From NCBI GenBank assembly GCA_000149265.1, contig CH003265.1, positions 191,651 through 255,650 on the forward strand: DNA of 64,000 nucleotides, read 5' to 3'. Source of the DNA: Ciona savignyi. Its lineage: Eukaryota > Chordata > Ascidiacea > Phlebobranchia > Cionidae. The notes beneath the pieces are model-generated. The model did not search any database, had not been told where the DNA came from, and worked only from the letters and a program-made list of their open reading frames with translations. Of this stretch, positions 43,791 through 58,200 are shown one piece after another; position 1 is the stretch's first letter; the number at the start of each line of letters is the position of its first letter. The position numbers were made by a program, and so were the translations under genes.

Positions 43791-44893
43791 ACTTGTCATG
43801 TAGGTAGGGATGCACAATATAAGATTAATAAACGTAAAATCACGGCTGCGATCCATCACACGACAACTTGCATGATGCCGATTATGCAAACGTCAGCACA
43901 ACGTCTTTGCAAGCGTGCGACAATAGATAATCCTAAGAATGTTTTAGTGAAACGTTATTGAAGAAAATTCGTTATCTTAAAATTGTAAAATGTCTTCTTC
44001 ATTCGTACTCAATAACGGTAATGTGTTTCTCCATACCGAAAGCACATCTATCGTATGGAAGCGTCCGAACAATTTTTAAAGCGGGGGCACAAAAATACAA
44101 CCTGTACCGGTATCATAGCATAACAACAACATTAACTTATCAGTTGTCCTAAACACATGTGTCGTGGACAGACGCAGTTAAAACGCACAAACGCACAAAG
44201 AAAGGTGGTAACTTTCGACAGGCTTTAATAAAGTGGTTTATTGCCCGTTTAAATATGACACAATTAAAAAAAAATTGACGCATTTTTTTCCATAGGCGTA
44301 AAAGTTATTTAGAGACTAAATACGTTTTGTGTTGGCAATATTTATTCCACATAAACAACTATGTTATCTTATGTATTCGATTATTTAATTAGGTGATTTT
44401 GTAGTGATTAATTTAATATACCTTTATATCATGGTATAACTGTGTTAAATAGGCCTATTAAATTAATGTTTAATTCTACAAGAACGATAATAGCTAGTCT
44501 TAATACCTAGCTGGGAAAACGAAAATTGTCTGGTGTTTGGGAGCATTTTGCTCAGCCATCCATTGCAACAAAAACCTAGAACATCATCTTCCTTTCTGGC
44601 AGATAGTGTTTAGAGACGTTACATATTACTAAAAAAATATGTAATGGTGAAATATTGTTTGACTACGAAAATTGCTCTAATCACAGTTTAAAATCATATT
44701 GCTAGTTCATTATATTTAACAATCATTTACCCCCGATATCTTTTTTTTAAATGAAAAAATATGTGCATGGTATATGCAAATTTAAATATATGGTAAAACA
44801 TTCTAGAATAGGATTTGAAATTCTAGATTCAAAATACATTATTCTAGAATACCTAATTATCCTATATTGTGCATCTTTACCTGTAGGACAAGT
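43791..44893. mobile_element. Probable 1.1-kb non-autonomous DNA transposon
   Basis: The left end (ACTTGTCATGTAGGTAGGGA then TGCACAATATAAGAT) and the right end in reverse complement (ACTTGTCCTACAGGTAAAGA then TGCACAATATAGGAT) match over about 35 bases. The TAGGGATGCACAATA motif is common at hAT termini. The inside is AT-rich without a transposase frame. Confidence 0.6.
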
Positions 44894-46833
44894 TCAGTAC
44901 CGTACTAATTGACCTGTCCCATTTAGCTTGTCCCACAAAAAAATGTAATTTCTCGATTCCCGCCATTCCAGACCATGTGATTAACGTACCATTAAACGAT
45001 TACGTAATCACTTCCCAAGACGTTCCTTATTATGGAAACGAGAATCTTCTTGGTTTGTTGCGGTTTAAACGAAGACGATGATACTATTTTACAACATTAA
45101 CTCGTCCATTGACTATATTGTATCATGTTTAATATTCAATAAGAGCAAATTCCGTAATATGTTGTATTACAATTGGGCGTGGGATTGGTATTAACAAAAA
45201 CAACATAGGATACTCTGTCGTTCAAAATTAGGGTTTTGCACATAAATTGTAATAATTACCATTTAATAATACTAAGAATTAATAATCTATAGAACAAATT
45301 GCTCAATCGGATACCCCGGTTTGGGATGTCACTTGTACTTCGTGTTCGACTTTAGTATAATTTACCAATGAAAATTATTAAGTCGCGTTATTTCAATGTT
45401 AGTCTTCATGTTTACAAAAGATATGTGATTATTTCACGTGCTTTTGGAGTAATTCTAATTGTGTTTATAAAGTGTTTATAAGCCAATTTTATGACTTTAT
45501 TATCACTGATGCGAAGATTGCGTATCAGTCTTTATCATATTCACTGCACAAAGTTTAAGACCGAGTGTTAGTCACTATCATATATTCGCACTAATGGAGA
45601 TAGTAACTGAATTTTAACGTCTTAGCTCTTTTTAACTCATCTCTGTTACCACTAATAAAACCTAATTGTAACAAAAGCAACGGGCAACGAACAACGAAAT
45701 AGTACAAATCTCATTCGCAACAAGCAGACAAGGGTGTCGGTCGAGTCCTGGAAAACTGAAATAACAATATACTACCATTTAATTTCTTTTGGCAATATGG
45801 CAATATAGCATCATTTGCTGTGGATTGTATAATCTATTATCTTTGCAGTTAATTTGATCCATTTAATTTCACTTGTCGGTATTAGTTTTTTATAACATGC
45901 TGTTTTTTATAAGCAGTATAAAAGTTTCACACTTATCAGTTGATAATAAAATCGTATGGTACCCATAGTATAGATCATTATATAATAAATCCATGAATTA
46001 GTTTAACTGTTAGGTAATGGTAATAGGTTATCAGGCTTTTTTAACGATCAGTCCACACGACCAGGCTGTTGTTTGTAAAGTTACAACATTTAAGAAATTA
46101 TTATTAAATTGACTTGCTTGAGAAAAATTCAGATTTTATTGGTTTGCTCTGCGATGCAATAAAACATTATTTATGACCCGTTCATTGGATCCATTCCTCT
46201 TTTCTGCATTTTTAAATTAAATTGATAAATACATACGGTATGTAATGTATATTTATTACAAAACAATATGTTTTAAATTGTATAGTAGACAGCAATTCGT
46301 AAGCGGCACATTAGTATTGTGGTATCATATAAACTTTGGAAATTAGTACATTTATCTCCTAAGCAATATGTGTGTGCAAACATTACTAATGACAATATCA
46401 TTTTATGTTACTGAGCACACTAACACTTATCTAACTGATTATTCACAGTCTAAAAAAATTAATTTACTCCAGATTTTTTATAGATTTCCTGATTATATAT
46501 CTAAGTTCAAATTCCCTCTATGCCTAAGCCTTACAGTAATAATATGTTAGTGTTTACCTCAAGTGTTTACCGTAAGAAGAGCTTTATAAAATAGAGTTTC
46601 TTCCAGCTGCGTTTTCTTTTAATTACGGTATCTTTGAATGTAAAAGTATAAATACAAAAAACATCTTTAATTCCACTTGTATGTACAGTCCACCTGTCCC
46701 ATATATCGTCTGTCAAAATGTATAAAGTGATAATGAATAATTATTTTAAAAACATTAAAAAAATAATTGTGCGAAAGAATCTTTAGTCTTGATGCACTGT
46801 GCTGCAAAGATTTTAAATTAACAAGACATTTAT
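44894..46833. other. AT-rich intergenic DNA before the gap
   Basis: No coding exon, SINE or inverted-repeat element recognised. It may contain the Mondo promoter or 5' exons, but no signal decides this. Confidence 0.5.
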
Positions 46834-47037
46834 NNNNNNNNNNNNNNNNNNNNNNNNNNNNNNNNNNNNNNNNNNNNNNNNNNNNNNNNNNNNNNNNNNN
46901 NNNNNNNNNNNNNNNNNNNNNNNNNNNNNNNNNNNNNNNNNNNNNNNNNNNNNNNNNNNNNNNNNNNNNNNNNNNNNNNNNNNNNNNNNNNNNNNNNNNN
47001 NNNNNNNNNNNNNNNNNNNNNNNNNNNNNNNNNNNNN
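46834..47037. other. Assembly gap (204 Ns)
   Basis: A run of Ns. The open frame that begins immediately after it is a Mondo exon, so the gap removes that exon's acceptor or the start codon. The true gap size may differ from the number of Ns. Confidence 0.99.
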
Positions 47038-50000
47038 TCATCAGCCCATAAGATTGATGTGATTCATCGGGGTCACTCCATGATGTCGTCGGTCACGGAT
47101 GAAGGAGATGAGCAGGAAGAGATAAATCATGACCGTGATTCTCCTGTGCACCATGAACAGGCTATCATGATCCGCGGTCATGGATATGATTTCTCAAATG
47201 TGACTAAAGAGACAAAGGTAGGGCGACATAAGAAGCTTTTACATTTCAATATCCCAAATTTTATCTCTAAATATTTTTAAACTCCATGCACAAATTGGCT
47301 ACAATTCGACCACCAAGGCTACAAGCTGTACACACATTGTTTTCTTTTGATTCAAGCACATGTTTTCTTTCGATTTAAGCACAAATTAATAATTTTAACA
47401 TTTTTTATACAATTTTTTAGAATATCTACCAATTTGGACCAAGCCAATCGAATCACATCACAATAGATTCAAACCTGGCTCGACTCTTCAAGTGCATGTC
47501 ACTGGCTTACAGAGGGTACGTATACTGTTATCCAAGGTTTGTATATTGACACCCGGGTGACCTTTTCTCAACCCCCTAAAGCTCAGTACTGTAAAGATTT
47601 TTAAGAGAAAATCTTGACTCAACTCTGTTAAACGAAATTGTACTAAGGTTGCTTGTGGTTGTAGTTGCAAAATAGGAATTGTTGAATATTCAAACATAAT
47701 GATTGTTTGTCCTTTGTGCATCTTGGCGAAATAAAATTTTTGATAACTGATAAGAGAACGCTAATTCCCAGAATAATCATAACAGAGACTAGACCGACTA
47801 GAGACTTGCCTGAATTGATATATAAGCTCAGTTTTACCACACTTTCTATGAAAGAAAACGTTATGATCGTTTATTTTGTTTAAATATCGAGGATCTATAT
47901 CTTTTACAATTTAAAACTTAGTATAAATAGAGGTTTTAATTTAGTATGTGTGCAATTTGAGAATGTGTAAGATGTGAATTGGTACTTGCCTTGGGCATTT
48001 GGACATTCATAATTTTGTTGGTAAACCCGTTTTAGAAGTATCAGAACAACTGAATGTTTTACTATCGTAGAGTAAATTCCAGTTTGGACAGAATTACTCC
48101 ATTGTTTTTAAAAACCCTAAACAATGCTATATGAAGGGGTCTAATATTTTAGAAGATTGTATTACACTGATGACCAGGCTTACGAAACACAGTATCTACA
48201 ATGAGGACACTTACATATGGGCAAAGTTTAACACTATAAAATGAAAACTTTTAAATGCATTAATTTGCCTGGCAAAATTAATTCAATTTAGTTTATTTAT
48301 TGCTTCCAAGATAAAAACACACAACAACAACCTCTATTAAAGTAACAGAAAAAATAGAAAAGAGTTGGCGACGGTTTTATTACTCTAAACCATGCTTTGT
48401 TCTACTTGGGTGATGTAATAATTCAACAATTAGTGACAATGAATTTTGACCTACTTTTAGAAGTTTGTGGAAGTTTTTTGTCATTATTCCTTTCTCAATA
48501 TACATCATGTTCACAGTGGAAAGGTGGTTTCCCCAAAATGGAAAAACTTCAAAGGAATGAAACTCACGGTGAAGGACAAAATTCGACTGAACAATGCCAT
48601 TTGGCGCACATGGCATATACAATGTGAGTTTTTATGAATACTGAATGTTGATTTCTTAACCACCATAATACATGGAATTAGAATATAGTACTGACTCAAG
48701 TTGCATGTCTTAATATAAAAAAAGATTTAGATGTGTTTTTAAATTGCAATGTAAATCTGAAAGAGATCATTTGGCTTGAAGTGTGCCTTACTCAAATCAC
48801 AATTCGGCTGTTGTCGATATATTTTTGACATTTCCAAATTAAACAATTTCTCTGCATACAGATGTAATGCACCGAAGTAAAGTTCATTCGCTGATCCAGT
48901 TTGCTACCCCACTTGATGCCGAACAAGACCACGATCTGCATACCAAGCCAGAGGTAACATGGCTTGGTCAATGAATAAGAATACTATCTTCGTGGCATAT
49001 AAATTTGTAATGGCTATGAAGAATATTTAAAAACTTCAGTAGCTAAGAAATCATATTCAGGTTTAAATGTCAGTTATGGAGTCATTTTGAAATGTAAGTT
49101 GATTCCGTTGTCAATCACTTGGCATCAACACAATTTGAAAGACCATTATAAGTTTTGCTAAGTGTTTTCTAGTTGGCTCAAAAAGATGTTTGTGACAAAG
49201 TGTCTATTCAAACAGCACCTTATTTGCGTGCTGAAAAAAGGGTCTGCACTACAACGTCATTTCGTCTGCGTCATAAACAAACAATAGACTTTTCTTGTGA
49301 AAAACAAGTAAAAAGTTTTCCTGTGTAATCATAATAAGCTTGATTTTTAAAATATATATATTCTTTTTTTGAGTTACACAATTTAGCTAACATTGCTGGA
49401 AAAATTAATTTTTTTATTTAATATAGTATTTTCCAAAAATCAGCAGTATCTAAGCTTCTAATGGTAAGAAACAGACATTCCTAAGTGCTTGGGTAAATGT
49501 TGAAGTAGAAGGCCATATGATAACGTCTGTTTTCACTACATCCGTTTATTTACCCTCACACTGCCAACTTTAGAGTCAATGTAGTTTCATAATGGCCTTT
49601 TCATGTGTTTTCACCATAGTCAACAATTTTTATTCTTGTAAAAATCTCATCACTATTACCTGTTGATGCTGTATCATGTTTAATTTACCATTCTTTAGAC
49701 AGATACGAATAATATAATTTTTTATAATTTGATTTATTGCTTGGGCAACCAAGGGTTGAGTAAAACATAAAATATAACCAACATGGAGCAACAACAAATG
49801 TGGAATTTAGTGACCACTAAAGTAGTTGTTACAAGATTTAATTACAGCCTTAAATCGTATAATCCCGCTTGCTCACAACATAATACTTGATAGCATTTAC
49901 CCATATATGTATTAACTTTTGAATTAAAGAATGTTTTTAACTCTGTTAATTTTATCATTTCCAACTTTTAAGAATAATCATGTAAAGGAAACTAATTTAA

Positions 50001-52240
50001 TGGGATTAAGATAACGAAAACAAGTTTTATTTGTAAGTATTATAATTTTAATAAAGTGAAACAGGCAATATGCTTGCTTTAAGCTAAGTACGTCACAGCA
50101 GTTTTTTTTCATTTTCCCATTATTTTTTAGGTTAAAACTAGCTATAATAGACATAAGCACACACAACAGTATATATTATTCTCTGGCCATTCGATTTTGC
50201 CGTGTTGAAAGTTAGAACCCTGAAATATTCGTTTTACCATGTTCTCAGCGAGTGGTTATAAATTTAGGAGTTTGTTTACCATTCATGTTGGGCAAGCTAA
50301 ATGACATTTAATAACTGTTTTGTGCAACAAAGACAAACCAAAATATATACGTATATAAATAGTTACTAATGTTAGGCTGCATTTTATATAAGCAACCAGG
50401 ACTTTGCTACAATAAAGAACAAAATTGCTACAATAAAGCTGAAAAAACACCATTATAAGTTCTATCAATTCTTATCTTGAATATTTGTAAAATGTATTGA
50501 TTAAAGTATTGTACACTCTAGGATAAGCCGCAATATCATAAAAACCACAAGAGTTTAGGATAGGTTGAAAGTAAGAGTTTGAACTATTGAAATATCACAA
50601 TTATTACAAAGACTTTTAGAAATGCTTGTATAATATGGTTTATGTAATTTATTTACTTATTTAAAATTGTTTTTTTTACACAACATTTAACAATTTATTT
50701 GAATTTTTTTTGTTTGAAACTCAATTTTGATATTTTATAATTTAAGCATGACTACCTGTGACAATGATTTTATCAATTCTGGTCTGATTCTCCAGTGCCG
50801 GAGAAATTCCATCGCAAACTTAGCACACTAAATGAGGTGTACCATTCATTGTATTTTGTGTTGAATCTTCCGAGACAATGCCATGTTAAATATTAATCAC
50901 TTAACAGCTTCCCACCAAACCTATGTTTAATGTTTGCCGCCCCTGAAGTAAACATTGCAAACAGGTAGTTTCTCTCTATGTTACCTCTGTTTTACATGAA
51001 TGCGTTGCCAAAATATATTATATACATTAGTATACATAATGTATTCGTACAAAGTCCATTTTTGTAGCTATTACTTAGATTTTATCTTATGAACCCCTTT
51101 TTACACAACTAAGAATTTTGCTTTTATATTTATTGTTTTACAAAAAAAACACATGTAGGTAAAAAGTTTTTATATTATCTATCTCTAATACATATATACC
51201 ATTATTGTATACATTACGTCTTCTACCTTTTAAACATAAAACACCATGACACATAAATTATGTATATATTCAATAGGCGTAATCGGATCATGTCTAAGTG
51301 TATTTTGCATTTTCCCAATCCAGGCAGTCGTGATGGAAGGTAAATACTGGAAGCGGAGAATCGAAACAGTCGTGGCGGAGTATAAAAAATGGAGAGCTTT
51401 TTTCATGGAAAAGGTAAGAAATCCTCACTTTTTATATTCATTTCTCACATTTTACCCTGAAGTTTCTGCTGCTTGCTGCTGATGCACACACACAATGAGA
51501 AGTAATTTGTCACAAAGTCATTAAAATAATTTTAAAAGCAATGTTCCCCTAAATGCTCTTATTTATTTTTTGATGCATTTCATTAATTTTGTTCTAGCTG
51601 CGACTGTCCGATTACCCTGGATTAACTGTGAGTTGTTCTAAATTTGAATAAAACTGTTGAGTTTCACTTAATTTAACATTTTAAATGTGTATCTTTTTAA
51701 AACTCTCTTTTTCTGTTTTATTCAGTTTTGTTTTAACTAATTGTTTTTAATGCTTCTTATATAATCTTTGCAATATGGAATGCTTAATTAAAATAAAAAG
51801 TAATTATGTTTTCTTTTCAAAAAGATGATTATAATTTTCTTTATTTAAGTTTGTTAAAACTCTAAATTTCCCTACACAGAGTACTGTAAACTGTTAATCA
51901 AAATAAAACCTGACCAGCATGGTGTTAAAAAAATGTTTGTGTGTTTTTCATTTTTTGCATGTTAGTTTTATGTCAAAATATCGTGACAACCTGTTGACTT
52001 TAACACAGTGGGTGACAGAAATGGAAAATTCGCCGGAGCACACCAAAGAAAATCGCTACATGGACGATCAGACGTTGGCGGATTTCTCGGACACGTTGTT
52101 CAGCAACCTGTCGAACCACCCGTTCCAATTTCCCAACCCCAGGGAGATAGCGATGCACGCCACCAACTCAGACATGATACAGCCAGGTTTGCTGCAACTG
52201 CAGCCGATGATGGAAGACATGGATTTTGATCCGTTACAAG
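47038..52240 (+). CDS. Mondo: Mondo conserved-region (glucose-sensing) exons
   Basis: Seven exons encode the N-terminal glucose-sensing module. Recognisable segments: IHRGHSMMSS (vertebrate IHSGHFMVSS); YDFSNV...YQFGPSQSNHITID with LFKCMSLAYR (the region carrying the export signal in MondoA); GKVVSPKWKNFKGMKL with KIRLNNAIWRTWHIQY (14-3-3-binding neighbourhood); FATPLD; EGKYWKRRIETVVAEYKKWR; and FSDTLFSNLS with FPNPREI and MIQPGLLQLQP. The codon split TGT/AT across 48623 and 48862 gives the conserved Tyr. The 30-nt exon 51598-51627 (LRLSDYPGLT) fits the phase between its neighbours. Together these identify the family beyond doubt. Confidence 0.92.
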
Positions 52241-55200
52241 GTTGGTTCATCAGAATTCCAGCCGATTTGACCGCTACATTCCGGATCCATAATGGCCCCC
52301 TAGGTGTTAAAGTTAAAGGCCTTCAATGGCTTACATTTCAGTCATGGGGTTATCATGGACCCGTTCACACTATTGTATTGTAAAGTTGTTTACTCGCATG
52401 GCCCAAACTGATTTGCTAGCTAAATCTACTAATTTAACCACGTACAAAAGTGCTTCATCAGCACAGTAAAATTGCAATTCGTGTGATTCAGTTATAATAT
52501 TTGATTTTTCAGTTCAAATTATGAATATGTCATTTAAGGAAGAATTTATATTTGGAAGAAACAACCTCAATAAAGTTTAAAATCCTGTTATTATACCACC
52601 TTGAACCTTGCCACTCCCGCTACTTTTTCGTTAATACAGTACAGTAAACTGTAGACGCTTTACACAACCAAGTTTCTTAACCACTTTACTTTCGTCCTGA
52701 CATATGGTATATTAACAAGGTTTGACTGTACATTATTATATTCCTATTCCATGGCATACCTTAGAAATATAAATTGTATTGCTCTTTTAGACCCTTTTAT
52801 AAATTAATAGTTTATTTTAAGTCAATAGATTTACATAATAAAATGGTACAATTTGTGCCAAACTTTCTTATATAAAATGGTAAAATTTGTGCCAAACTTC
52901 TATACCTCATTTTTTATTTTTGTGACATAGAGTGTTCCAAATCCTTTAAATCTGAATTTTAGACTTTTTTGCGCCGCCGAAAAAACAAATATCCTTTACA
53001 AATACTGGCTTCTCGCAAAACGAGAACCGAATAGCGGAGGGATGGGTTCATAACTCACCAAATGAATGAGATCCTGGAAAACGCAGCCCCTGCTATAGAA
53101 CCACTGCAGGTTAATATTAAATTAAAATGAACATAAAATATAATTTACCTTGAATGCCATGTGATAATGACTCTTTCATGTTCTTGTATTTAATTTAAGC
53201 TCATTAAACAAAAAATCCTAAACGCATCTGATTCTGGTTGTCATTGTGCAGTGTGACCTTTATTAACTATTTATCCTCTGTCATCTCATTTAAGAGTTGA
53301 CTTTAACATATGTGCTGTGCGATACATAAAAGTAGTGTTTAAAATTAGTGCTTGGCATACTGAAAATACAGTGTATGATGATTTTGTTTTTTCAAATAAT
53401 ATAAAAAAATGTTGGAAATTGGAAATGGTTTTCGCTGTATTTGTTTATTACCTCGTAGCAACCGGAGGAGCTAACAGTGCAGTTCACACAACAACAGCAT
53501 ACAAGGATAATATCTCAATCTGATCCAGTATTTTCAGCTGTCAACTGTGACACCGCTCAGTTCTGTAAGTAATTGTACTTTTTTAACTTCTGCTTGCATT
53601 ATGTGACTTTTCTCTTTTGTTTCAATTTCTTCTTATTTATTGACAAATTTGTTAAAAAGGCATTAGGCCCTACATATTGGAATAATTTCTCGTTTATTAT
53701 AACGATATTGTGTTTTCACCGCAAAAATAGTAATCCAATGTCCGATTTCTAATTCAGTTTCTGATCCAATCTGTTTGTTTATTAGTTATTGGAGGGAAAT
53801 CTCAGGATCAATAATATTAATGTATATTCCTGCTGTTCTAAACTTATTTATGCAGCTGGATACAGTAGAAATGAGGAAAATGTACAGATCAACCAACCAA
53901 GTGCTGGAATGGTAAAGTCATTCCCAACCCAAACTATGTTTCCTCCAAAGCAGGTATGGCTAAAACAGCTGGTGAACAGTCTTGTTTTTTCTCATTATTA
54001 TGTTTCCAAGTTCTTTGATACCAGTGGGTTGGAGTCTTGGAGAATGTAGGTTCAGTGTAATACAGATGCACAGGAATAGCTAGCCATTGGTTTTCGAAGT
54101 CAATTTCTGCTTTGCTGGGTGCTTAATAATAATGTTAATGAAATCAGTGTTTAACAAATCTTAAGTTCTGTTGTCTTGCTGACCATTTTTTTACGTTGCA
54201 TGACTTAAGACTTAAATACTCTTTTGCCTGACTCCATCTTGTTCACTGTAAATTACCATATTATACGTTTATTAAAGGTTTTGGCCTGTGCAACATTGTT
54301 TTTTTTATTATTTATTTATTTATCTAACTTAATACAAAGGGTGCAGCTGACTCGGTGACTTTTTGGTCTTTCGCTACATCATTTGCTTTACATTACTTTA
54401 CATTATTGTATATATTGTTGTCGTTTGTAAAAATGTAATTTCAGCATAAATTAAAATATAAACTAAAAAAACTGAATAAACTAAACTCCAGGTGCCAAAA
54501 TATGCTTACCTAACAGTTGCACCATTTTAATCATCCATATGCACTCTGCCTCTCTAATTTTGGTAACTTTTATAAAGTATCTAGTGTAGAAATATCACCA
54601 AAGGATTAAAAGATGGCTTTGTAAATATTCAAGATTCTTTGCATTAAATGTGATTGTTCAAGGTGTTTCTTGTACCTTAAAATAAGACTGAAACATTTTT
54701 ATGATTGAAGTTTATCTACAAGATTGTGTAAGAAATTTTTCTTATCATAAAATGTGCTTAAAACCCTTTTTGTGCTAGGAATTTATCCACAAAAATGTGT
54801 TTATCTTATCTTAATTTATTCTTGAAATATTTTTGACATTATTTTCATATATCTTCAGGTAGAGCAAATTACAATGAACACTGTAGTGAACCACAACCCA
54901 ACCCATGTAGGGGGCAGCTCTTTTAACAACGGGCAGTCGGGCTTTTCAAAGATAAGTCAAACCCAACTACCAACAGATCGAATCATCTACACTCAGCCAC
55001 AGGTAATGTGTTGTCCATATATATCTTTATATATGGAGAAAGGAAGGGATTTGTTTTGGAATAATTGATATCAGAATGCTTTTCTAGTAGCAGTATATGC
55101 TTGCTCTGAGAACTAATTAAATTATTTTATGTTTTTATTTTTAAAGCATGTAAATTCAAAAACTAGTGTTTTTTAGTTGCACATTTAAATAAATGGATGT

Positions 55201-58200
55201 GTTTAAATTTGGTTCTATATATTAAATTTGGTTCTCATACAACTAAAATAGTACTTTTCATGTTGAAATATGGAATGTTGCGGATTTTTGAAGGAATGCT
55301 CGTTACATTCCGAAACAGTTGCTGAACATAGCTGTGGTACACCAAGCCCAAATAAGTTAAATCTTAGAACCAAACAATTGTAGGGCAAAGTTTATACCTT
55401 GCAAAAGAGATTAATGTATCCCGTGCCTAATTACCTTTGTCTGCAGGCGCTTATATATTTTTAAGAATTTACTTTTAAGAGTGAAGTGGTGGTCCCAATT
55501 AACTTTAACACCAAACACATTAGTGCAATAAACCGTAAATGTGAATACCAAGTATAGGTTTACATACCTTGTGCCGGTTGTGTACAAAATTTACCCACTT
55601 TATTCACACAGAAATGTTTGTGCTGAGAAATTAATTTTGAATCAAATTTTAAAGCTGCAGTTTTACCAATAAAACGATCTGTTTGAATTCAAATTATCAA
55701 GTTGAAAGCTAATTGTATATTCAAATTATCAAATTGAAAGCTTATTTCCATACAAGCAAGATCAAATCGTCCAGCTCCACTTATCCTGATACCCGCATAC
55801 ACAAAGCTGTAGTCCATCCTTGTCCTAAGCTTAGCTTCAGAAATTAGAGTCTCAATTTCCATTGTGGACTTGATTTATCTGGAACTCACCAAACAAACAT
55901 TTTTGCAACAGACTTCGATGCAAATGGAGTTCCTACAAACCCCGTTGCACCAAAGTACAGTTGAACTGAAATCTCGATCCATACTGAGTATCAACGAAAA
56001 CGTCAACCAGACTCATCAAGTTCCCAACAGCAACATCCAGTGGTTAACCTCAAATCAAGGTAGCGTTTTTATGAATTTTTTTAGGAAAAACTTGTATTTG
56101 AATTCTCAATTGTAAAATGAAAATTAACTACACAGACTTTTGATATTAGTTTTTTCAAAAATTAATAATATTTAAACTTATACATTATTCTAGCTTCTAA
56201 ATATATTAAGTATTTGTGCCACCATCGTGTATTTGGAACCCCAATTTGAACATAAAAAATGTTGCATGAATCCTGTTGACTTAACCTTGACAGTGAGAAC
56301 GAAAATAAACACATGTGTACGCACCTCATAAACTATATCGTCACACCATGTCTGTAAATTCATTATGTCACAAAGTAGTTATTTATGCACTAAATGTACC
56401 TGTACAATGAATTATGCAGGACCTAAGTCATTTATAGTTTGTTGTCCATGACATTAAAATTGCATGCGAGTAGGGCTAGGGATGCCTAGTGCTGTTGGAC
56501 GATTAAAAATGTTTTTCTTAAAATCTAATAATAATGTGTTGAGGTCTGATGTTATAGGTATAAATATTGCTATGATATCATAATGGAAAAAGTGCTTTTA
56601 ATTAAACACAGTAATTGTGTTGTTTTTTCACCTTTTTCTGTTCACACACTGCTGCACTGCATGTGTTTGTTTTTTCTTTGTTCATTTGTACATGGTATGT
56701 GCATGCTTTTTATTGGATGTGCCCCCTTCCTTCGCTAACCGACCGAATGTTGGCTTTAGACACCAACTACTCGGTGTTGGAGCAACAGCGTCGTTTTGTC
56801 GCCGAGCTGAATAACACGGCAATGTCATTGCAAACCCAAGTTAACCCCGCCCCACTGAGCCAAACCACCGTAAATCAGGGCGTGGACCTCCTCAAACAGC
56901 TGCTCTGCACCAGTATGTCTTGTTTTTCTTTTCCTTGGTGTTTTGTTTGGTGAACTATTTGTTTTATCATAATGTTAAATTCTCAGAACAAAATCGCTTT
57001 AAACTTTTCTGGATAATCGATGTCATTCAAAATTATGGTCTTAAATTTTTTTACTAGCTTTTTAGACAAAATCCACAAATACAGGTTAATTTACCACAAA
57101 ATCAATGCATGGTTTCGTTTTTCTGTTGTTTGTTTTCTCAACAATGCAGCATAAATTTATTTTGGTAAACTTTGTCCCGAGTCCTTTTCCACAATATTTG
57201 TTCCTCTTTAACTTATGAAACCATTGGATGAAAACGTTTTAAATTGATATCAAATCCCAACAGAACAGCCTGTCAACGCACAGCCGATCCCTGTAGCAAA
57301 TGTTGCAAGCCACAATACAAAGCATATGCTGCCAGTAAGCTGCATTACAGTATTAGTAATCCTTATTTATAACTAATCATGCGTTTCATTTTCACATATT
57401 TATTAATTTTAAATATGTTGATAAATTATTAAAGACTTCTGCTTTTTCATTTGACAATATAACTTCTATTTTCTATTAAGACTTTTTGAAATGTAGCCTA
57501 TCTTACCTATGACATCATATGGAAATTTTATTAACTTTTTTTTTCCAAATTTTTCAAATTTCTCTACTTTTTTAGATTTGAAAACTTTTTAGATGTGTTT
57601 ATAAGTTAAACAGTTGCCAGCTAATCAAAATGTTGCCAGTAAACCACTAAAAATAATACAACAGTTGGATGGTTTCGTAAGCATCACTTAAAAAGCAAAA
57701 AGCATTTGCAAATGTATTTAACAATACTGCATATAACTTTATTACTGCAGTATACAAGGCATTGATAGAAAATAAATATATGCAATATTGCAAGGTTTCT
57801 GGTACACCATCAATCAGAACTGGTAGTCCATTTGCTGAAACATGGTTGAACATTTTTTCTGATTTTCTGATCAGTTACTGTTTTACAATTTCATTAAGAT
57901 GCTATATTTATTCATTACCAGGAGGTAAAAAGGTTAAACGAAGCCAAAGGTCACAGCACAATGATAACCAATCAGCAAGTGACGACCCACGTTAACCCTG
58001 CTGCCCACATCAGTCCCTATATATCCCCAAACAAGACTGAAACGAAGCAGGGCAGTGTGGTCCGAGTCAACGAGACCGAATTCACGAAACCGACGTCTGA
58101 TGTCACAATGGATCCGATACGAGGTAAGATGGATTTTGATACTTTCGATAAGCCTGTTGCTATATTTTTACGTTTCTTTTCTTCTTACAGAACAAAATGT

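Noticed and set aside
53021..53109. Possible Mondo exon ending GAACCACTGCAG before GTTAAT
   Set aside because: The only open frame has an in-frame TAG immediately upstream and cannot be entered in phase 1 from 52240; no acceptor suits it.
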